This document shows positions 26,029 through 37,274 of a DNA stretch of 64,000 nt, in pieces; the stretch's first letter is position 1; every line of letters begins with the position of its first letter. Under the pieces are notes generated by a model. That model was given only the letters and a program-made list of their open reading frames with translations, was not told the DNA's origin and made no database searches. A program made the position numbers and the translations under genes. The stretch spans positions 48,783-112,782 of the forward strand of contig NZ_JAXKVW010000008.1 in NCBI RefSeq assembly GCF_036172515.1, given 5' to 3'. This DNA is from Flexistipes sp. (GTDB lineage: Bacteria; Chrysiogenota; Deferribacteres; Deferribacterales; Flexistipitaceae).

Positions 26029-27203
26029 TTATCACCTTTCAGCATTGAATAAAGAATCAGGAGTGCATCATCTTTAGCTTTATCAAAGTTAAAATCGCCG
26101 GAATACTCCAAAAGCTCAGCAATATTTTTATCCAATTCAACTACATCCATTTCCATATTATAGTACGTTTTAACCATTGCTTCAAACAACCCTTTCTCTT
26201 CTGCTATTGACTCAGGGGATATCATCGATCGGGTGTTATCCATGACATAAACACCTTCCATTTCCCTTTCGAAATAATTTTCACTTATGTTCTTGACGAG
26301 TTCCTTTTTAATTTCAGGTGAGAGCTTACCGGTGAGTATTATTTTAAAAGATAAATATGCCGGCGTAGTGGTATCTGGGTTTTTCCCGTCCGTATATTTG
26401 TCCATATTTTCTTTTATCATATCATCAATTTCCAGAAAATCCTCTATACCGGAGATATCTAATGCTATCTCAGCTATTTCTGTTCCGCTCTTTATGAAAA
26501 TTTTTTCAAATGTTTCATCGCTGTTTTGTTTTACAAGGTAAAATCCCTTTTCTCCCGTTTCAATTATTCTTGTGGGAATGGGAGAGCCCGGATATAAAAT
26601 TGTCTGTTTGCCTTCTTTTATAAGATTGTGTTGATGAATATGTCCGAGACCAAAAAAACTGTTTGGAGGAAATTTTTCGAATTCCTGAATACTTGAAGGT
26701 GCGTAATTTTCATGCCGGCTGCTTATTTCTGAAATATTGGTATGAAAACAAAAAATGTTGGTTTTATCAGTAATTTCAGGTGTATAATCCTGAAGCATCT
26801 TTTTTTTGAACGCTGCTTTATTAAAACTGTAGCCGTGAATTACTGCATCATTCCGCTCGAAACTCTGCCAGTATTCGGGGAAGATATTAAAATTTCTTTC
26901 ATTTAGAAAAGGTTTGTAGAACTTACTCCGGAAATAATCATGATTTCCGCAGGCATAGAATATTTCGATATTGTGTTTGCCGAGATTTTTTAGCAGGTCA
27001 AGAAATCTTTTCTTTATTGAAATATCGACGTCAAGGCTGTTAAAAATGTCCCCTGCAAAAAGAACAAAGTCAATATTGTTTTTAATTGCTGTGTTTTCAA
27101 TTTTTTTTAATAAATGCTCATATATTTCCAGGGAATTATCAGGAAAATGATCCAACCCTCTGCCAAGATGCAAATCTGCCGTGTGAATAAAAGAGAGAGG
27201 CAT
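26025..27203 (-). CDS. Metallophosphoesterase, YhaO/SbcD (Mre11)-like nuclease subunit
   Basis: A 392-residue calcineurin-fold phosphoesterase. Metal-binding motifs are in order: HTADLHLG (Asp10, His12), FAGDIFNS, CGNHDYF and later FCFHT and GLGHIHQH. Residues 1-235 form the catalytic domain; the rest is a capping and interaction region. SbcD/Mre11 relatives are DNA exo/endonucleases that work with a Rad50-type ATPase, and here the ATPase gene (YhaN type) overlaps by 4 bases. It follows the bifunctional nuclease gene after 3 bases, so a DNA-repair-like segment is co-transcribed. Confidence 0.9.
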   Translation of the reverse strand: MPLSFIHTADLHLGRGLDHFPDNSLEIYEHLLKKIENTAIKNNIDFVLFAGDIFNSLDVDISIKKRFLDLLKNLGKHNIEIFYACGNHDYFRSKFYKPFLNERNFNIFPEYWQSFERNDAVIHGYSFNKAAFKKKMLQDYTPEITDKTNIFCFHTNISEISSRHENYAPSSIQEFEKFPPNSFFGLGHIHQHNLIKEGKQTILYPGSPIPTRIIETGEKGFYLVKQNSDETFEKIFIKSGTEIAEIALDISGIEDFLEIDDMIKENMDKYTDGKNPDTTTPAYLSFKIILTGKLSPEIKKELVKNISENYFEREMEGVYVMDNTRSMISPESIAEEKGLFEAMVKTYYNMEMDVVELDKNIAELLEYSGDFNFDKAKDDALLILYSMLKGDK

Positions 27204-27206
27204 ACA

Positions 27207-27686
27207 CTAAACATTCCAGTACGTAGTGGCCTGGTCTGTAATTAATTGCTCTAAAATTATTTTTTCATTTTCCTGGAGACAGTCTTTTGAAACACATTTC
27301 TTTTTTTGAACAATATCATCTTCTACGAATATGGGAGCATTCAGCCTTAGCCCCAGTGCAATGGCGTCAGAAGGTCTGCAGTCCACATGACACTGTTTGC
27401 TGTTATGTGCAAATTCCAGCTTTGCCTTGTATACATGACCATCAACATCGTAAATGGTTATTTTACTGATATCAATATCATCGATAACGTTTAAAATACC
27501 TTTAAAGAAGTCGTAAGTCAGTGGCCTGGGTGATTTTATTTTGTTTAGTGCGGTGTAAATAGCTTCCGCTTCAAAAACACCGATGTTGATGGGAATATAA
27601 AAACTGCTGTCTTTCGATTCAAGTATAAGAAGGTATCTTGAGGTTAAAGGTTCCTTCATTACGCATTTGACTGCTACTTCAAACAT
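27207..27686 (-). CDS. Bifunctional nuclease family protein (DUF151)
   Basis: A 159-residue protein of the DUF151/bifunctional nuclease family. Typical phrases are YLLILESKDSSFYIPINIGVFEAEAI-like segments near the N-terminus and CRPSDAIALGLRLNAPIFV in the C-terminal half. Homologues have been reported to have DNase/RNase activity and their UvrB-fused forms exist in some bacteria; function in vivo is uncertain. It sits between miaB and the YhaO/YhaN pair with very short gaps, so it is in the same operon. Confidence 0.9.
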   Translation of the reverse strand: MFEVAVKCVMKEPLTSRYLLILESKDSSFYIPINIGVFEAEAIYTALNKIKSPRPLTYDFFKGILNVIDDIDISKITIYDVDGHVYKAKLEFAHNSKQCHVDCRPSDAIALGLRLNAPIFVEDDIVQKKKCVSKDCLQENEKIILEQLITDQATTYWNV

Positions 27687-27702
27687 CTATTGCCTCCGGT
27701 AA

Positions 27703-29034
27703 TTAATTTTTTAGTATTGTCATACATTCTTTGTTCACACCGAAAAGACTGTTACGCTTTGCCTCAGTGATTCTAACATTTACAATGTCACCCGGGTTTA
27801 AAGCTCTGTCACTTTCAAAATTTACAATCCTGTTTTGCCTGTTTCTTCCCGAATATATTTTTTCATCTTTTTTGCTTTGGCCTTCAATTAACACTTCTGC
27901 ATCTTTATCGATGTAATTATTAAGAAGTTTGTCAGTAACGGCGGACTGTACATTCAGAAGTTTTTCCAGCCTTTCCGATTTTACTTTGTCATCAACGGTA
28001 TCATCCAGTTTTTCAGCTTTTGTTCCGGGGCGGGGTGAGTACTTGAAAGCAAAGAGCGATTCATATTCAATCTCTTTAATTGCGCTAATTGTGTCCTCAA
28101 AGTCTTTTTCCGTTTCCCCGGGGAATCCGACTATAAAATCAGATGAAAGACTTAACCCGGGTATTTCTTCCTTTGCCACTGAAATTTTTTCGGCATAGCT
28201 TTTATAATCATATTTTCTGTTCATATTGCGTAAAATCCTGTCAGAGCCTGATTGAAGAGGGAGATGTAAAAATTCGCATATCTTATCGATATCCCTCATG
28301 GCAAATATAACTTCTCTGGAAAAATCTTTCGGATGCGATGTAACAAATCTCAGCCTTTTTAAACCTTCAATTTTATCTATCATATATAAAAGTTTGGGAA
28401 AATTGATGTTTTCGTCAAGGTTTTTTCCGTATGAGTTTACATTTTGCCCAAGCAGTGTTACCTCTTTTACTCCTGAATCTATCAAAAATTTTATCTCATC
28501 AATGATTTCTGTTGATTTTCTGCTTATTTCAGAACCTCTCACATAGGGAACAATACAGTAGGAACAGTAATTGTTACATCCCTTCATAATTGTTACATAA
28601 GCAGACGGTGAGGCTTCTCGTCTGAATGCCGGTATACTAATATTTTCGCTTTTCATTTCCACATCGGCTATCCGTTCGCCATTCAGAACGGCATCTATAA
28701 TAACGTCGAGTCTGTTTACAGCTTCTGTTCCTATGACAAAATCCACGTACGGAAAGTCCGAAAGGATGTTTTCGCCTTCCTGCTGAGCAACACACCCGCA
28801 AACACCTATTTTAAATTCTGGATTTTTATGTTTTATTTTTTTCAGTCTGCCGATTTCACTCGAAACCTTGTGCTGCGGTTTTTCTCGTACACTGCAGGTG
28901 TTGAGCATTGCAAAATCAGCTGTTTCTGGAAGTTCGGACGGAGTGAAGCCGTAGTTCCTGAAAATGGATAAAATCCTCTGAGAATCGTATTCGTTCATCT
29001 GGCAGCCGAATGTTTTTAAATAAACTTTTCCCAT
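27703..29034 (-). CDS. miaB: tRNA-2-methylthio-N6-dimethylallyladenosine synthase MiaB
   Basis: A 443-residue radical-SAM methylthiotransferase that adds the methylthio group to i6A37 of tRNA. The N-terminal UPF0004 domain carries the second cluster's cysteines (KTFGCQMNEYDS, NTCSVREKP, GVCGCVAQQ). The radical-SAM CxxxCxxC is in MKGCNNYCSYCIVPYVRG (about 150-167). A TRAM domain closes the protein (about 375-440). Length and all motifs are canonical for MiaB as opposed to MtaB or RimO. It is 9 bases downstream of a TPR-like gene. Confidence 0.96.
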   Translation of the reverse strand: MGKVYLKTFGCQMNEYDSQRILSIFRNYGFTPSELPETADFAMLNTCSVREKPQHKVSSEIGRLKKIKHKNPEFKIGVCGCVAQQEGENILSDFPYVDFVIGTEAVNRLDVIIDAVLNGERIADVEMKSENISIPAFRREASPSAYVTIMKGCNNYCSYCIVPYVRGSEISRKSTEIIDEIKFLIDSGVKEVTLLGQNVNSYGKNLDENINFPKLLYMIDKIEGLKRLRFVTSHPKDFSREVIFAMRDIDKICEFLHLPLQSGSDRILRNMNRKYDYKSYAEKISVAKEEIPGLSLSSDFIVGFPGETEKDFEDTISAIKEIEYESLFAFKYSPRPGTKAEKLDDTVDDKVKSERLEKLLNVQSAVTDKLLNNYIDKDAEVLIEGQSKKDEKIYSGRNRQNRIVNFESDRALNPGDIVNVRITEAKRNSLFGVNKECMTILKN

Positions 29035-29043
29035 TTATAACCC

Positions 29044-30243
29044 TTAATTGTTATTCTTAAACAGACTGTTTTTCAGTTTTTGTTCGTTTATTTTTTCAGC
29101 AGTTTGTTTGGCTTTTTCCAAGTCATCAGCTAAAATATATGCTTTCGTTTTTATGTAAAGACTTTTGTCGCTGTTATCATTTTTCAGCAAATTTAATACA
29201 TCCTCCGTGCGTTTATTGCTGAGCAGAAGTTCAGCCAGCTTATATTTGTTCCCGCAGCTTCTGAATCCGGATATTGTTTCGGAATTGTAATATCCCTCTG
29301 AAATGATATTCCCGCTTTGTTTGCAGAAAAAGTCTTTTTCCTTTTCAAAATTATTATTAATAAAGTCCTTTGTTTCGCTGCTTTTATTCTGTAAAAGACA
29401 GGCAAACTTTGACTGTATATATTCTTTATTCTTTTCAGGGTAGCATTTGTCAATCCAACTGCAATTGAAATTCTCACCCAGCTCTATCCGGCTTCTTACA
29501 GCTCTGCAGTAGTTTTCACCACTGATTTTAAACTTCGGCTCATTGTAGACAAAGCTTTCTATAAAACCTTTATAATCAGCTGTTTCAAAGATTCTCTTCA
29601 GTGCCAGATTAACAAAACGATCATCTTTGTAATACTTATATGCTTTCCAGAAAATATCGTAACGACCGTTTTTATAAAATAGCAGACCGAGATATTTGAT
29701 TGTATTTTTATCAAGCTGTTCAAACGAAGTGTTTTTTGCAATCTGATATGCAAGTCCTGGTTTATCGTCCAGTTTTATTGTGTATGCAGATTTGATTTTG
29801 TCCGATATATTACTTTCGGATATTCTGGAGGCAATTTTATCGTTTACAGGGCACTTCGATTTCAGATATAGTGAAGCAATACTGCCGCTGATGTCGTTAA
29901 TAAGATAATCGGAAGCTTTTGAGCAGTCTGTGTTCAATAATATTTTCATTTTGTCGATTTTCATTTGGGTTAATTCAAAACGCTTATCGTTAATACCTTC
30001 TATTTGTTCTAAATATTCATAGGCTTTACCGTAATTATTATTCTGAAGGTTTATTTTGTATAAAACATATTTGGCAAATCGTGCTTTTTCCTCATCTGCT
30101 GCATTTTTCAGATAGGTTTGCAGATTTTCTTCAGCTATACTGTCAAAGCCGTCTTTATAAGCATTCAGCCCAATAAGGTAATTTTCCACGCCGGCATAAA
30201 GCATACTTGTGAAAACAAGCAAAAAAGTTATTATTTTAAACAT
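29044..30243 (-). CDS. Exported helical-repeat (TPR-like) protein, function unknown
   Basis: A 399-residue protein with an N-terminal signal peptide (about 1-17, MFKIITFLLVFTSMLYA). The remainder is helix-rich with TPR-like phrases, for example GLNAYKDGFDSIAEENLQTYL near residue 25 and NNYGKAYEYLEQ, and an ending rich in Lys and Asn. Several cysteines (about eight) are scattered through the mature part, compatible with periplasmic disulfides. No enzyme motif is seen. It overlaps the upstream dehydrogenase gene by 13 bases. It may scaffold an envelope complex, but this is a guess. Confidence 0.8.
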   Translation of the reverse strand: MFKIITFLLVFTSMLYAGVENYLIGLNAYKDGFDSIAEENLQTYLKNAADEEKARFAKYVLYKINLQNNNYGKAYEYLEQIEGINDKRFELTQMKIDKMKILLNTDCSKASDYLINDISGSIASLYLKSKCPVNDKIASRISESNISDKIKSAYTIKLDDKPGLAYQIAKNTSFEQLDKNTIKYLGLLFYKNGRYDIFWKAYKYYKDDRFVNLALKRIFETADYKGFIESFVYNEPKFKISGENYCRAVRSRIELGENFNCSWIDKCYPEKNKEYIQSKFACLLQNKSSETKDFINNNFEKEKDFFCKQSGNIISEGYYNSETISGFRSCGNKYKLAELLLSNKRTEDVLNLLKNDNSDKSLYIKTKAYILADDLEKAKQTAEKINEQKLKNSLFKNNN

Positions 30244-33053
30244 TCTGACAGCACTTCCACCGGATGTTTTATTTTTTTAGAGCTTAAATGCTCCATCTGC
30301 ATTCTGCAGGTAGGGCAGTCTGTTACGCCGTAATCAGCCTCAGAAGTATTCAGTTTGTTTATCATTGGGGAGGCAATTTCCACACTCAGGGGGTAATTTT
30401 TTGCAGAAATCCCCCAGCTTCCGGCTATCCCGCAGCAGTGGCTTGCCAAATCTTCCACCTGCATCCCGCTTATTGAGGAGAGCATATCTATTGAGCTGTT
30501 GCAGGCTTTCTGAATTTTGAGATGACAGGGCATATGATATGCTATCTTCTTACTTGTTTCATTAAGCTGCAATCTTGAGCGGAACTTGTTTATAAAATCA
30601 CTGATGTGAATAAATTTATCTTTTATCACATCTATTGTATCATCATCAACAAGATAGCTCCATTCCTGTGTGAGACTTAATCCACAGGAGGAGCATGTTA
30701 CCACTACGTAATCCACATTTTCAAGCAGTTTTCCCCATTTTTCTAGATTGGCTTTTATCTTGTTTTTTGCCTTTCTTACCATCCCTTTCGAAAGCATGGG
30801 TAATCCGCAGCAGTGCTGTTCCGGTATTATCGTTTCAACTGCCATTCTTTCCAAAACTTTTACCGCTGCTTCTCCTATTTCAGGTTTAATATAGGATGCG
30901 TAACATCCGGCAAAGTAAAGTACTTTAATATCTCCTGCACCTTCTTTATGAGAAACCCTTTCGTACAATGATTTTGAAGGAAAGGTGATGAATTCCCTTT
31001 CTGCACTGACACCGGTGAAAATTTCCCCGATTTTTCTTGCAGCTTTCAATTTCATGGGGAAGCCAATAAATTTTGAGAATTTTCTCGTTGTACGGCCGGC
31101 CAGTTCGGCATTGACAATAAGTTTGTTTTCCAGGGAAGAGCCAAATTTCTTTTCATACTGTCCTCTGGCCTCAATGGACATTTTTGGTATGTTAACATTG
31201 GAGGGGCATTCGCTGTAACAACTTCCGCAGTTGACACAATGATCGATTACGTGTTGAAAAGCTTTTTCATACAGACTTTCCTCATCTATTGAACCGCTGA
31301 TCAGCATTCTTAGTATATTGGCTTTGGCTTTCGGCGATGCTGCTTCATCTCTTGTGAATTTATAGATGGGGCACATTCTTGTAGCCGCGGTGACAGTGGT
31401 GCATTTGGAACATCCGTGACATTTTTCAACTTCATCCACAAATTGCTCCGGCCACATAAGGAGTTTATTTTTCAAGTCTTCGCTTCTGTAGTCCTTTCCG
31501 TACCGGAGAAATTTAGAAATTTGATTGTTGTCATGATGTGTTTTTATTTCGGGGTTAAACAGATTGGATTCATCAAATAAATGTTTTACATCGTGAAACA
31601 GTTCATAAATCTCAGGGTACTGCTTTTTAATGTATTTGGTTCTTATTCTGCCGTCTCCGTGTTCTCCTGAAATGGATCCTCCCAGGGAATTAATAAGAGA
31701 GAAAAAATCATCGGCTATATTTTTCAGTAAATCAATATCATGGGGGTCTTTCAAATTAAGAAGCGGTCTGGTGTGCATCAGCCCTTTTGCAATATGTCCG
31801 TAAACAACAAAGTCCAGACTGTTTTTTTTGAGAATAGCATAGACGCCTTCAAAGTATTCAACCAGCTTGTCCGTAGGAACGGCTGCATCCTCAATCAGGG
31901 CGAGAATTTTTTTCTTCCCCTTTAATTTGTACAGAATAGGCACTGCCGCTTTTCTGATAGCCCAGAATCTGGCTTTATCCTCTTCGGTAATGGCGAGATA
32001 GATATTTTCCGTCAATGATTCGTCTCGGAGCATGTCCTGAGCCTGTTGGGAAGTGTTTTCCAATTTATCTTTATCATTGCCGTCAAACTCAATCAGCAGA
32101 ACGTTGTCTACTCCGTCGGGGATTTTATCACGAAGTGTCTCATCGTTATCCTTTGCAATTTGAAGGAGGGATTTATCCATTATTTCAATGCCGGAGGGTT
32201 TCATGGGGAGAATTTGCTGAACGGCTTTTGATGAGGACACAATATCATCGAAATAAGCAACGATCAGGCTGTTGAAAGCAGGTTTTTTCTTTAGGCGAAA
32301 CCGCATTTTGGTAACAACTGCCAGAGTGCCTTCCGAACCTGCGATCAGTTTTGAAAGATCAAGTTTGTTGTTTACAAGATCTCTCATGTTGTAACCGGAA
32401 ACATTGTATTTTACGTTGGGATAGTTGTTATGTATAATACTTTTGTTGTTTTCATATAAGAATGCCAGTTTTCTGAAAGTGTCAGGGAGTTCCTGGATCT
32501 CTGTATTCCTGATTTTTGACAGACTATAACCTGATCCGTCACTGAGATAAAAAAAGGCATCTTCAATATAATCGCTTACATTGCCGTACTTTACTGAATG
32601 TGCTCCGCTGGCGTTTGTTCCGAACATCCCTCCGAAAGTGGCATATTCCCCGCTGGATGGATCAGGTGGGAAAAAAAGACCGCTTCCTTTTAACTCCTCT
32701 TCCAGTTCGCCGAAACGATAGCCGGGCTCACATTCAAAATACTGATTTTCATAATCTATTTTGAGCAGTTTATTCATGTATTTTGAAAAATCCAGAATCA
32801 GCCCTTTCCCTATAGCGGAACCGCAAAGCCCGCTTCCTGCTCCACGGGAGTGAACTGATAAACCGTAATTATAGGCAAATCCAAGGGCATGTCTGACATC
32901 TTCCTCATCTTTAGGATATACAACACATGCTGGCTCAACTTTGTAAATACTGCCGTCTGTGGCCACCATGCTTCTGCGCAGTTTGTCAACATGGACATCG
33001 CCTTTAATATTTTCCAGCAGCTCATCGAATATATTGTTTGTAAGGTGCGGCAT
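30231..33053 (-). CDS. FAD-linked D-2-hydroxyacid dehydrogenase fused to Fe-S and CCG domains (YdiJ/GlcD-GlcF type)
   Basis: A 940-residue fusion. Residues about 30-260 are a PCMH-type FAD domain (AGSGLCGSAIGKGLILDFSK; GGMFGTNASGAHSVKYG), followed by the FAD-oxidase C domain (about 260-530, with GHIAKGLMHTRP and GSISGEHGDGRIR). Then come two 4Fe-4S patterns, CHGCSKCTTV...CP (about 555-575) and CVNCGSCYSECP (about 625-636), and two CCG domains ending QHCCGLP and SHCCGIAGS. This is the layout of E. coli YdiJ and of D-lactate/D-2-hydroxyglutarate dehydrogenases, which pass electrons from a 2-hydroxy acid to the quinone pool or another acceptor. The exact substrate cannot be told. Confidence 0.9.
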   Translation of the reverse strand: MPHLTNNIFDELLENIKGDVHVDKLRRSMVATDGSIYKVEPACVVYPKDEEDVRHALGFAYNYGLSVHSRGAGSGLCGSAIGKGLILDFSKYMNKLLKIDYENQYFECEPGYRFGELEEELKGSGLFFPPDPSSGEYATFGGMFGTNASGAHSVKYGNVSDYIEDAFFYLSDGSGYSLSKIRNTEIQELPDTFRKLAFLYENNKSIIHNNYPNVKYNVSGYNMRDLVNNKLDLSKLIAGSEGTLAVVTKMRFRLKKKPAFNSLIVAYFDDIVSSSKAVQQILPMKPSGIEIMDKSLLQIAKDNDETLRDKIPDGVDNVLLIEFDGNDKDKLENTSQQAQDMLRDESLTENIYLAITEEDKARFWAIRKAAVPILYKLKGKKKILALIEDAAVPTDKLVEYFEGVYAILKKNSLDFVVYGHIAKGLMHTRPLLNLKDPHDIDLLKNIADDFFSLINSLGGSISGEHGDGRIRTKYIKKQYPEIYELFHDVKHLFDESNLFNPEIKTHHDNNQISKFLRYGKDYRSEDLKNKLLMWPEQFVDEVEKCHGCSKCTTVTAATRMCPIYKFTRDEAASPKAKANILRMLISGSIDEESLYEKAFQHVIDHCVNCGSCYSECPSNVNIPKMSIEARGQYEKKFGSSLENKLIVNAELAGRTTRKFSKFIGFPMKLKAARKIGEIFTGVSAEREFITFPSKSLYERVSHKEGAGDIKVLYFAGCYASYIKPEIGEAAVKVLERMAVETIIPEQHCCGLPMLSKGMVRKAKNKIKANLEKWGKLLENVDYVVVTCSSCGLSLTQEWSYLVDDDTIDVIKDKFIHISDFINKFRSRLQLNETSKKIAYHMPCHLKIQKACNSSIDMLSSISGMQVEDLASHCCGIAGSWGISAKNYPLSVEIASPMINKLNTSEADYGVTDCPTCRMQMEHLSSKKIKHPVEVLSECLK

Positions 33054-33414
33054 AATAACCTCTTTAGATAGATTTGTTTGAGATTGATATATAACCCGTT
33101 TAAAGTCTCTTTTTCACTGTTAATAATTTAGCTAATAAAGATCATTTGTAAACAAAATATTTTATTTTTTCTCAGTTAAACTGGATGGTATCATTCTATT
33201 TCCAATAACATTGAGCTTTGAGATCTTTGAATAAGTACCCCACCCAACCTCCCCTAATTTAGGGGAGGAGCTTTATCTCCCCTCCTATCGAAGAGTTAGG
33301 AGGGGATTAAGGGGTGGTAAAATTTATAAGAATATTCAAAATATCTTATCACCCATAACGCTTAACGCATTACGGTATTTACGCATCACGTCTCTTACTG
33401 AATAATGTCGTCTG
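33054..33414. repeat. Intergenic gap with CCCCTCC-stem palindromic repeat
   Basis: No gene is seen in this divergent gap. At 33248-33268 CCTCCCCTAA pairs with TTAGGGGAGG, and at 33279-33305 CCCCTCCTA pairs with TAGGAGGGG over a 9-base loop; the pair is bracketed by ACCCCACC (33237) and GGGGTGGT (33311). The tail TTAGGAGGGG...GGGGTGGTAAAATTTATAA recurs at 60640-60670. It is one of several dispersed palindromic elements of this genome. The stretch 33340-33400 is followed by CATTACGGTATTTACGCATCACG, which has no clear function. Confidence 0.85.
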
Positions 33415-33442
33415 TTGAAAAAAGCCTGTATTGTTGTATAAT
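33415..33442 (+). promoter_or_regulatory. Promoter of the aldehyde dehydrogenase gene
   Basis: TTGAAA at 33415-33420, then a 16-base spacer and a perfect TATAAT at 33437-33442. It lies 33 bases before the ATG, with the ribosome site AAAGGGGGAAATAA in between. It is a good housekeeping promoter by eye. Confidence 0.65.
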
Positions 33443-33474
33443 TTTAGATAATGAATAATAAAAGGGGGAAATAA

Positions 33475-34902
33475 ATGGCTGAAACATGGAAAACATATGT
33501 AGACGGAAGATGGGTTGATACCGGTGAGCAGATTGATGTGATTGACAAATACAGCGGAGAGGTTTTCGCCAAAGTTCCAAAATGTGACAGGGATATGGTT
33601 GAAGAAGCAATTTTAAGTGCAAAATCAGCTTTCGCGGATTTTAAAAAATATCCGGCTCATAAAAGGGCGGAAGTGCTTGAAAAAGCTTATTTGAAAATTC
33701 TGGACAGACAGGATGAAATAGCTGAAACAATATGCAAAGAAGCGGGAAAAGCATGGAAATATTCACTCAATGAGGTTTTAAGAGGAGCCGAAACGTTCAA
33801 ATTTGCTGCTGAAGAGGCAAAACGGATACATGGAGAAACAATCCCGCTGGATGCCAGCAAGTTCGGTGAAAATCGCAGAGGATATTATTACAGAGAGCCT
33901 CTGGGAGTTGTAGGGGCAATTACACCGTTTAATTTTCCGCTGAATCTTGTCGGGCATAAAGTGGCACCGGCAATAGCGGCTGGTAACAGTGTTGTGTTAA
34001 AACCTGCTTCAACAACACCTGTAACATCTCTTATTCTGGCTGAAATTCTTGAAGACTGCGGACTGCCAAAAGGTGTGTTTAATGTTGTAATCGGTTCCGG
34101 CTCTGTGGTGGGGGATATGATAGTAACACATCCGGAGTGTAAAAAAATAAGTTTTACCGGATCACCTGAAGTTGGTGATCAGATTACCAAGAAGGCCGGT
34201 ATTAAGAAAGTCACACTTGAGCTTGGCAACAACTCTGCCACAATAATTGATGAAGACGCTGATTTAAAAAAGGCTGCGGCAAGATGTGCAGCCAGTGCTT
34301 TTGCAAATTCCGGCCAGGTTTGTATTTCACTGCAAAGAATATATGTCCACAAAAATGTTTTAAAGCAGTTTGAAGAGCTTTTCGTTGAAGAAGTTAATAA
34401 GCTTAAATTCGGTAATCCGCTGGAGAAAGATTGTGATGTAGGACCCATGATTGAAGAGAGTGAAGCTGAAAGAGCTGAAACATGGGTTAAAGAGGCTGTA
34501 AAAGAAGGAGCGCAGGTTATCGCCGGGGGTAAAAGAGAAGGCCGGATGCTGGAACCAACAGTACTGACAAATGTAACTGATGAAATGAAAGTTATGTGTA
34601 TGGAGGTATTTGCTCCGGTTGTTTCAATAGTAAGTTTTGACGATTATTATGAAGCTGTCAAATTGGTTGAAAATTCAGACTACGGACTTCAGGCAGGGAT
34701 TTACACTAATAATATCAAAAAAGCATACTACGCCATAGATAACCTGGATGTTGGCGGTGTTATGATAAATGATACCTCTATATTCAGGGTGGATCATATG
34801 CCTTATGGCGGCAATAAAATGAGCGGTATCGGCAGAGAAGGGGTTAAGTTTGCCATTGAAGATATGACCAATATAAAAATGGTAGTATTTAATATAGGCT
34901 GA
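33475..34902 (+). CDS. Aldehyde dehydrogenase family protein
   Basis: A 475-residue NAD(P)-dependent aldehyde dehydrogenase. Catalytic residues are in place: Cys283 (SGQVCISLQR), Glu249 (VTLELGNNS), Asn154 (PFNFPLN) and Lys176 (VLKPAST). The nucleotide motif GSGSVVGD is present. SGQVC followed by ISLQR and the short N-terminus are close to the lactaldehyde/glyceraldehyde-3-phosphate (non-phosphorylating) and methylmalonate-semialdehyde-like groups; the exact substrate cannot be fixed. It is cytoplasmic. The following gene starts 3 bases after its stop. Confidence 0.93.
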   Translation: MAETWKTYVDGRWVDTGEQIDVIDKYSGEVFAKVPKCDRDMVEEAILSAKSAFADFKKYPAHKRAEVLEKAYLKILDRQDEIAETICKEAGKAWKYSLNEVLRGAETFKFAAEEAKRIHGETIPLDASKFGENRRGYYYREPLGVVGAITPFNFPLNLVGHKVAPAIAAGNSVVLKPASTTPVTSLILAEILEDCGLPKGVFNVVIGSGSVVGDMIVTHPECKKISFTGSPEVGDQITKKAGIKKVTLELGNNSATIIDEDADLKKAAARCAASAFANSGQVCISLQRIYVHKNVLKQFEELFVEEVNKLKFGNPLEKDCDVGPMIEESEAERAETWVKEAVKEGAQVIAGGKREGRMLEPTVLTNVTDEMKVMCMEVFAPVVSIVSFDDYYEAVKLVENSDYGLQAGIYTNNIKKAYYAIDNLDVGGVMINDTSIFRVDHMPYGGNKMSGIGREGVKFAIEDMTNIKMVVFNIG

Positions 34903-34905
34903 CTA

Positions 34906-35691
34906 ATGTGTTTTATCGTATTCAGCTTTAAAGCGCACAATAAATATAAGCTGATTTTCTGTGCCAACAGGGATGAATTTTATAATCGAAAGACAGAAAA
35001 ACTTCATTACTGGTGCTCAAATTCATTTAAAAAGCATGAAAATAACAGGATTTTGGCTGGAAGTGATTTGCAGAGCGGCGGGACATGGCTCGGTGTTACA
35101 AAATCCGGGCGTTTTGCCGCTCTTACAAATTTCAGGGAAGGTACTGTAAAAGATCCGAAAAAAACATCCCGCGGCCTCATAGTAAAAAATTTTCTGCAGG
35201 GGAATGATGACCCTGTAAGTTACGCCAAACAACTTGATTTAAAGAAAAATCGGTATGAAGGTTTTAATCTTTTATTCGGCAGCAATAATAAACTGTATTA
35301 CTTCAGCAACAGAGCTAACGGTCTTCTGCCGATCTCAGAAGGCATTTATGGTTTAAGCAATGCTACCCTGGATACCCCCTGGCCTAAGATAAACAGGGGA
35401 AAAAGACTTTTTAAAGGAATTATTTCACGTGAGGATGTGCAGGTTGAAAGCCTTTTTGAAATGCTCCGTGATGACAAAAAACCTGAGAAGAGGGAGCTTC
35501 CTTTTACCGGTATCTCTGAGGAGTTTGAAAAAGAGTTATCACCTATTTTTGTGAGAATAAACGGTTACGGTACTCGCTCATCAAGTGTGATTCTCATAGA
35601 TTACAATGATAATGTTGAGTTTTATGAAAAAAATTACGACAGTTCAGGAAAAGAAGTCAATAACTCATATTATACCTTTCAAATCATCTGA
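34906..35691 (+). CDS. NRDE family protein (DUF833/TANGO2-like)
   Basis: A 261-residue protein. The name-giving CANRDEFYNR motif is at residues 22-31, and the N-terminal Cys2 (MCFIVF) could become the N-terminal nucleophile after Met removal. Other typical phrases are GGTWLGVTKSGRFAALTNFR and GLSNATLDTPWPK. The human relative TANGO2 is linked to haem trafficking and metabolic disease, but the bacterial role is not known. It is only 3 bases after the aldehyde dehydrogenase gene, so the two share a transcript. Confidence 0.92.
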   Translation: MCFIVFSFKAHNKYKLIFCANRDEFYNRKTEKLHYWCSNSFKKHENNRILAGSDLQSGGTWLGVTKSGRFAALTNFREGTVKDPKKTSRGLIVKNFLQGNDDPVSYAKQLDLKKNRYEGFNLLFGSNNKLYYFSNRANGLLPISEGIYGLSNATLDTPWPKINRGKRLFKGIISREDVQVESLFEMLRDDKKPEKRELPFTGISEEFEKELSPIFVRINGYGTRSSSVILIDYNDNVEFYEKNYDSSGKEVNNSYYTFQII

Positions 35692-35704
35692 ATTACTAAA
35701 GTAA

Positions 35705-37228
<1,524 letters not shown>

Positions 37229-37274
37229 ATCCTAAATTAAACATTGAGTCTGTTTTTTAGTTGATATAATATTA

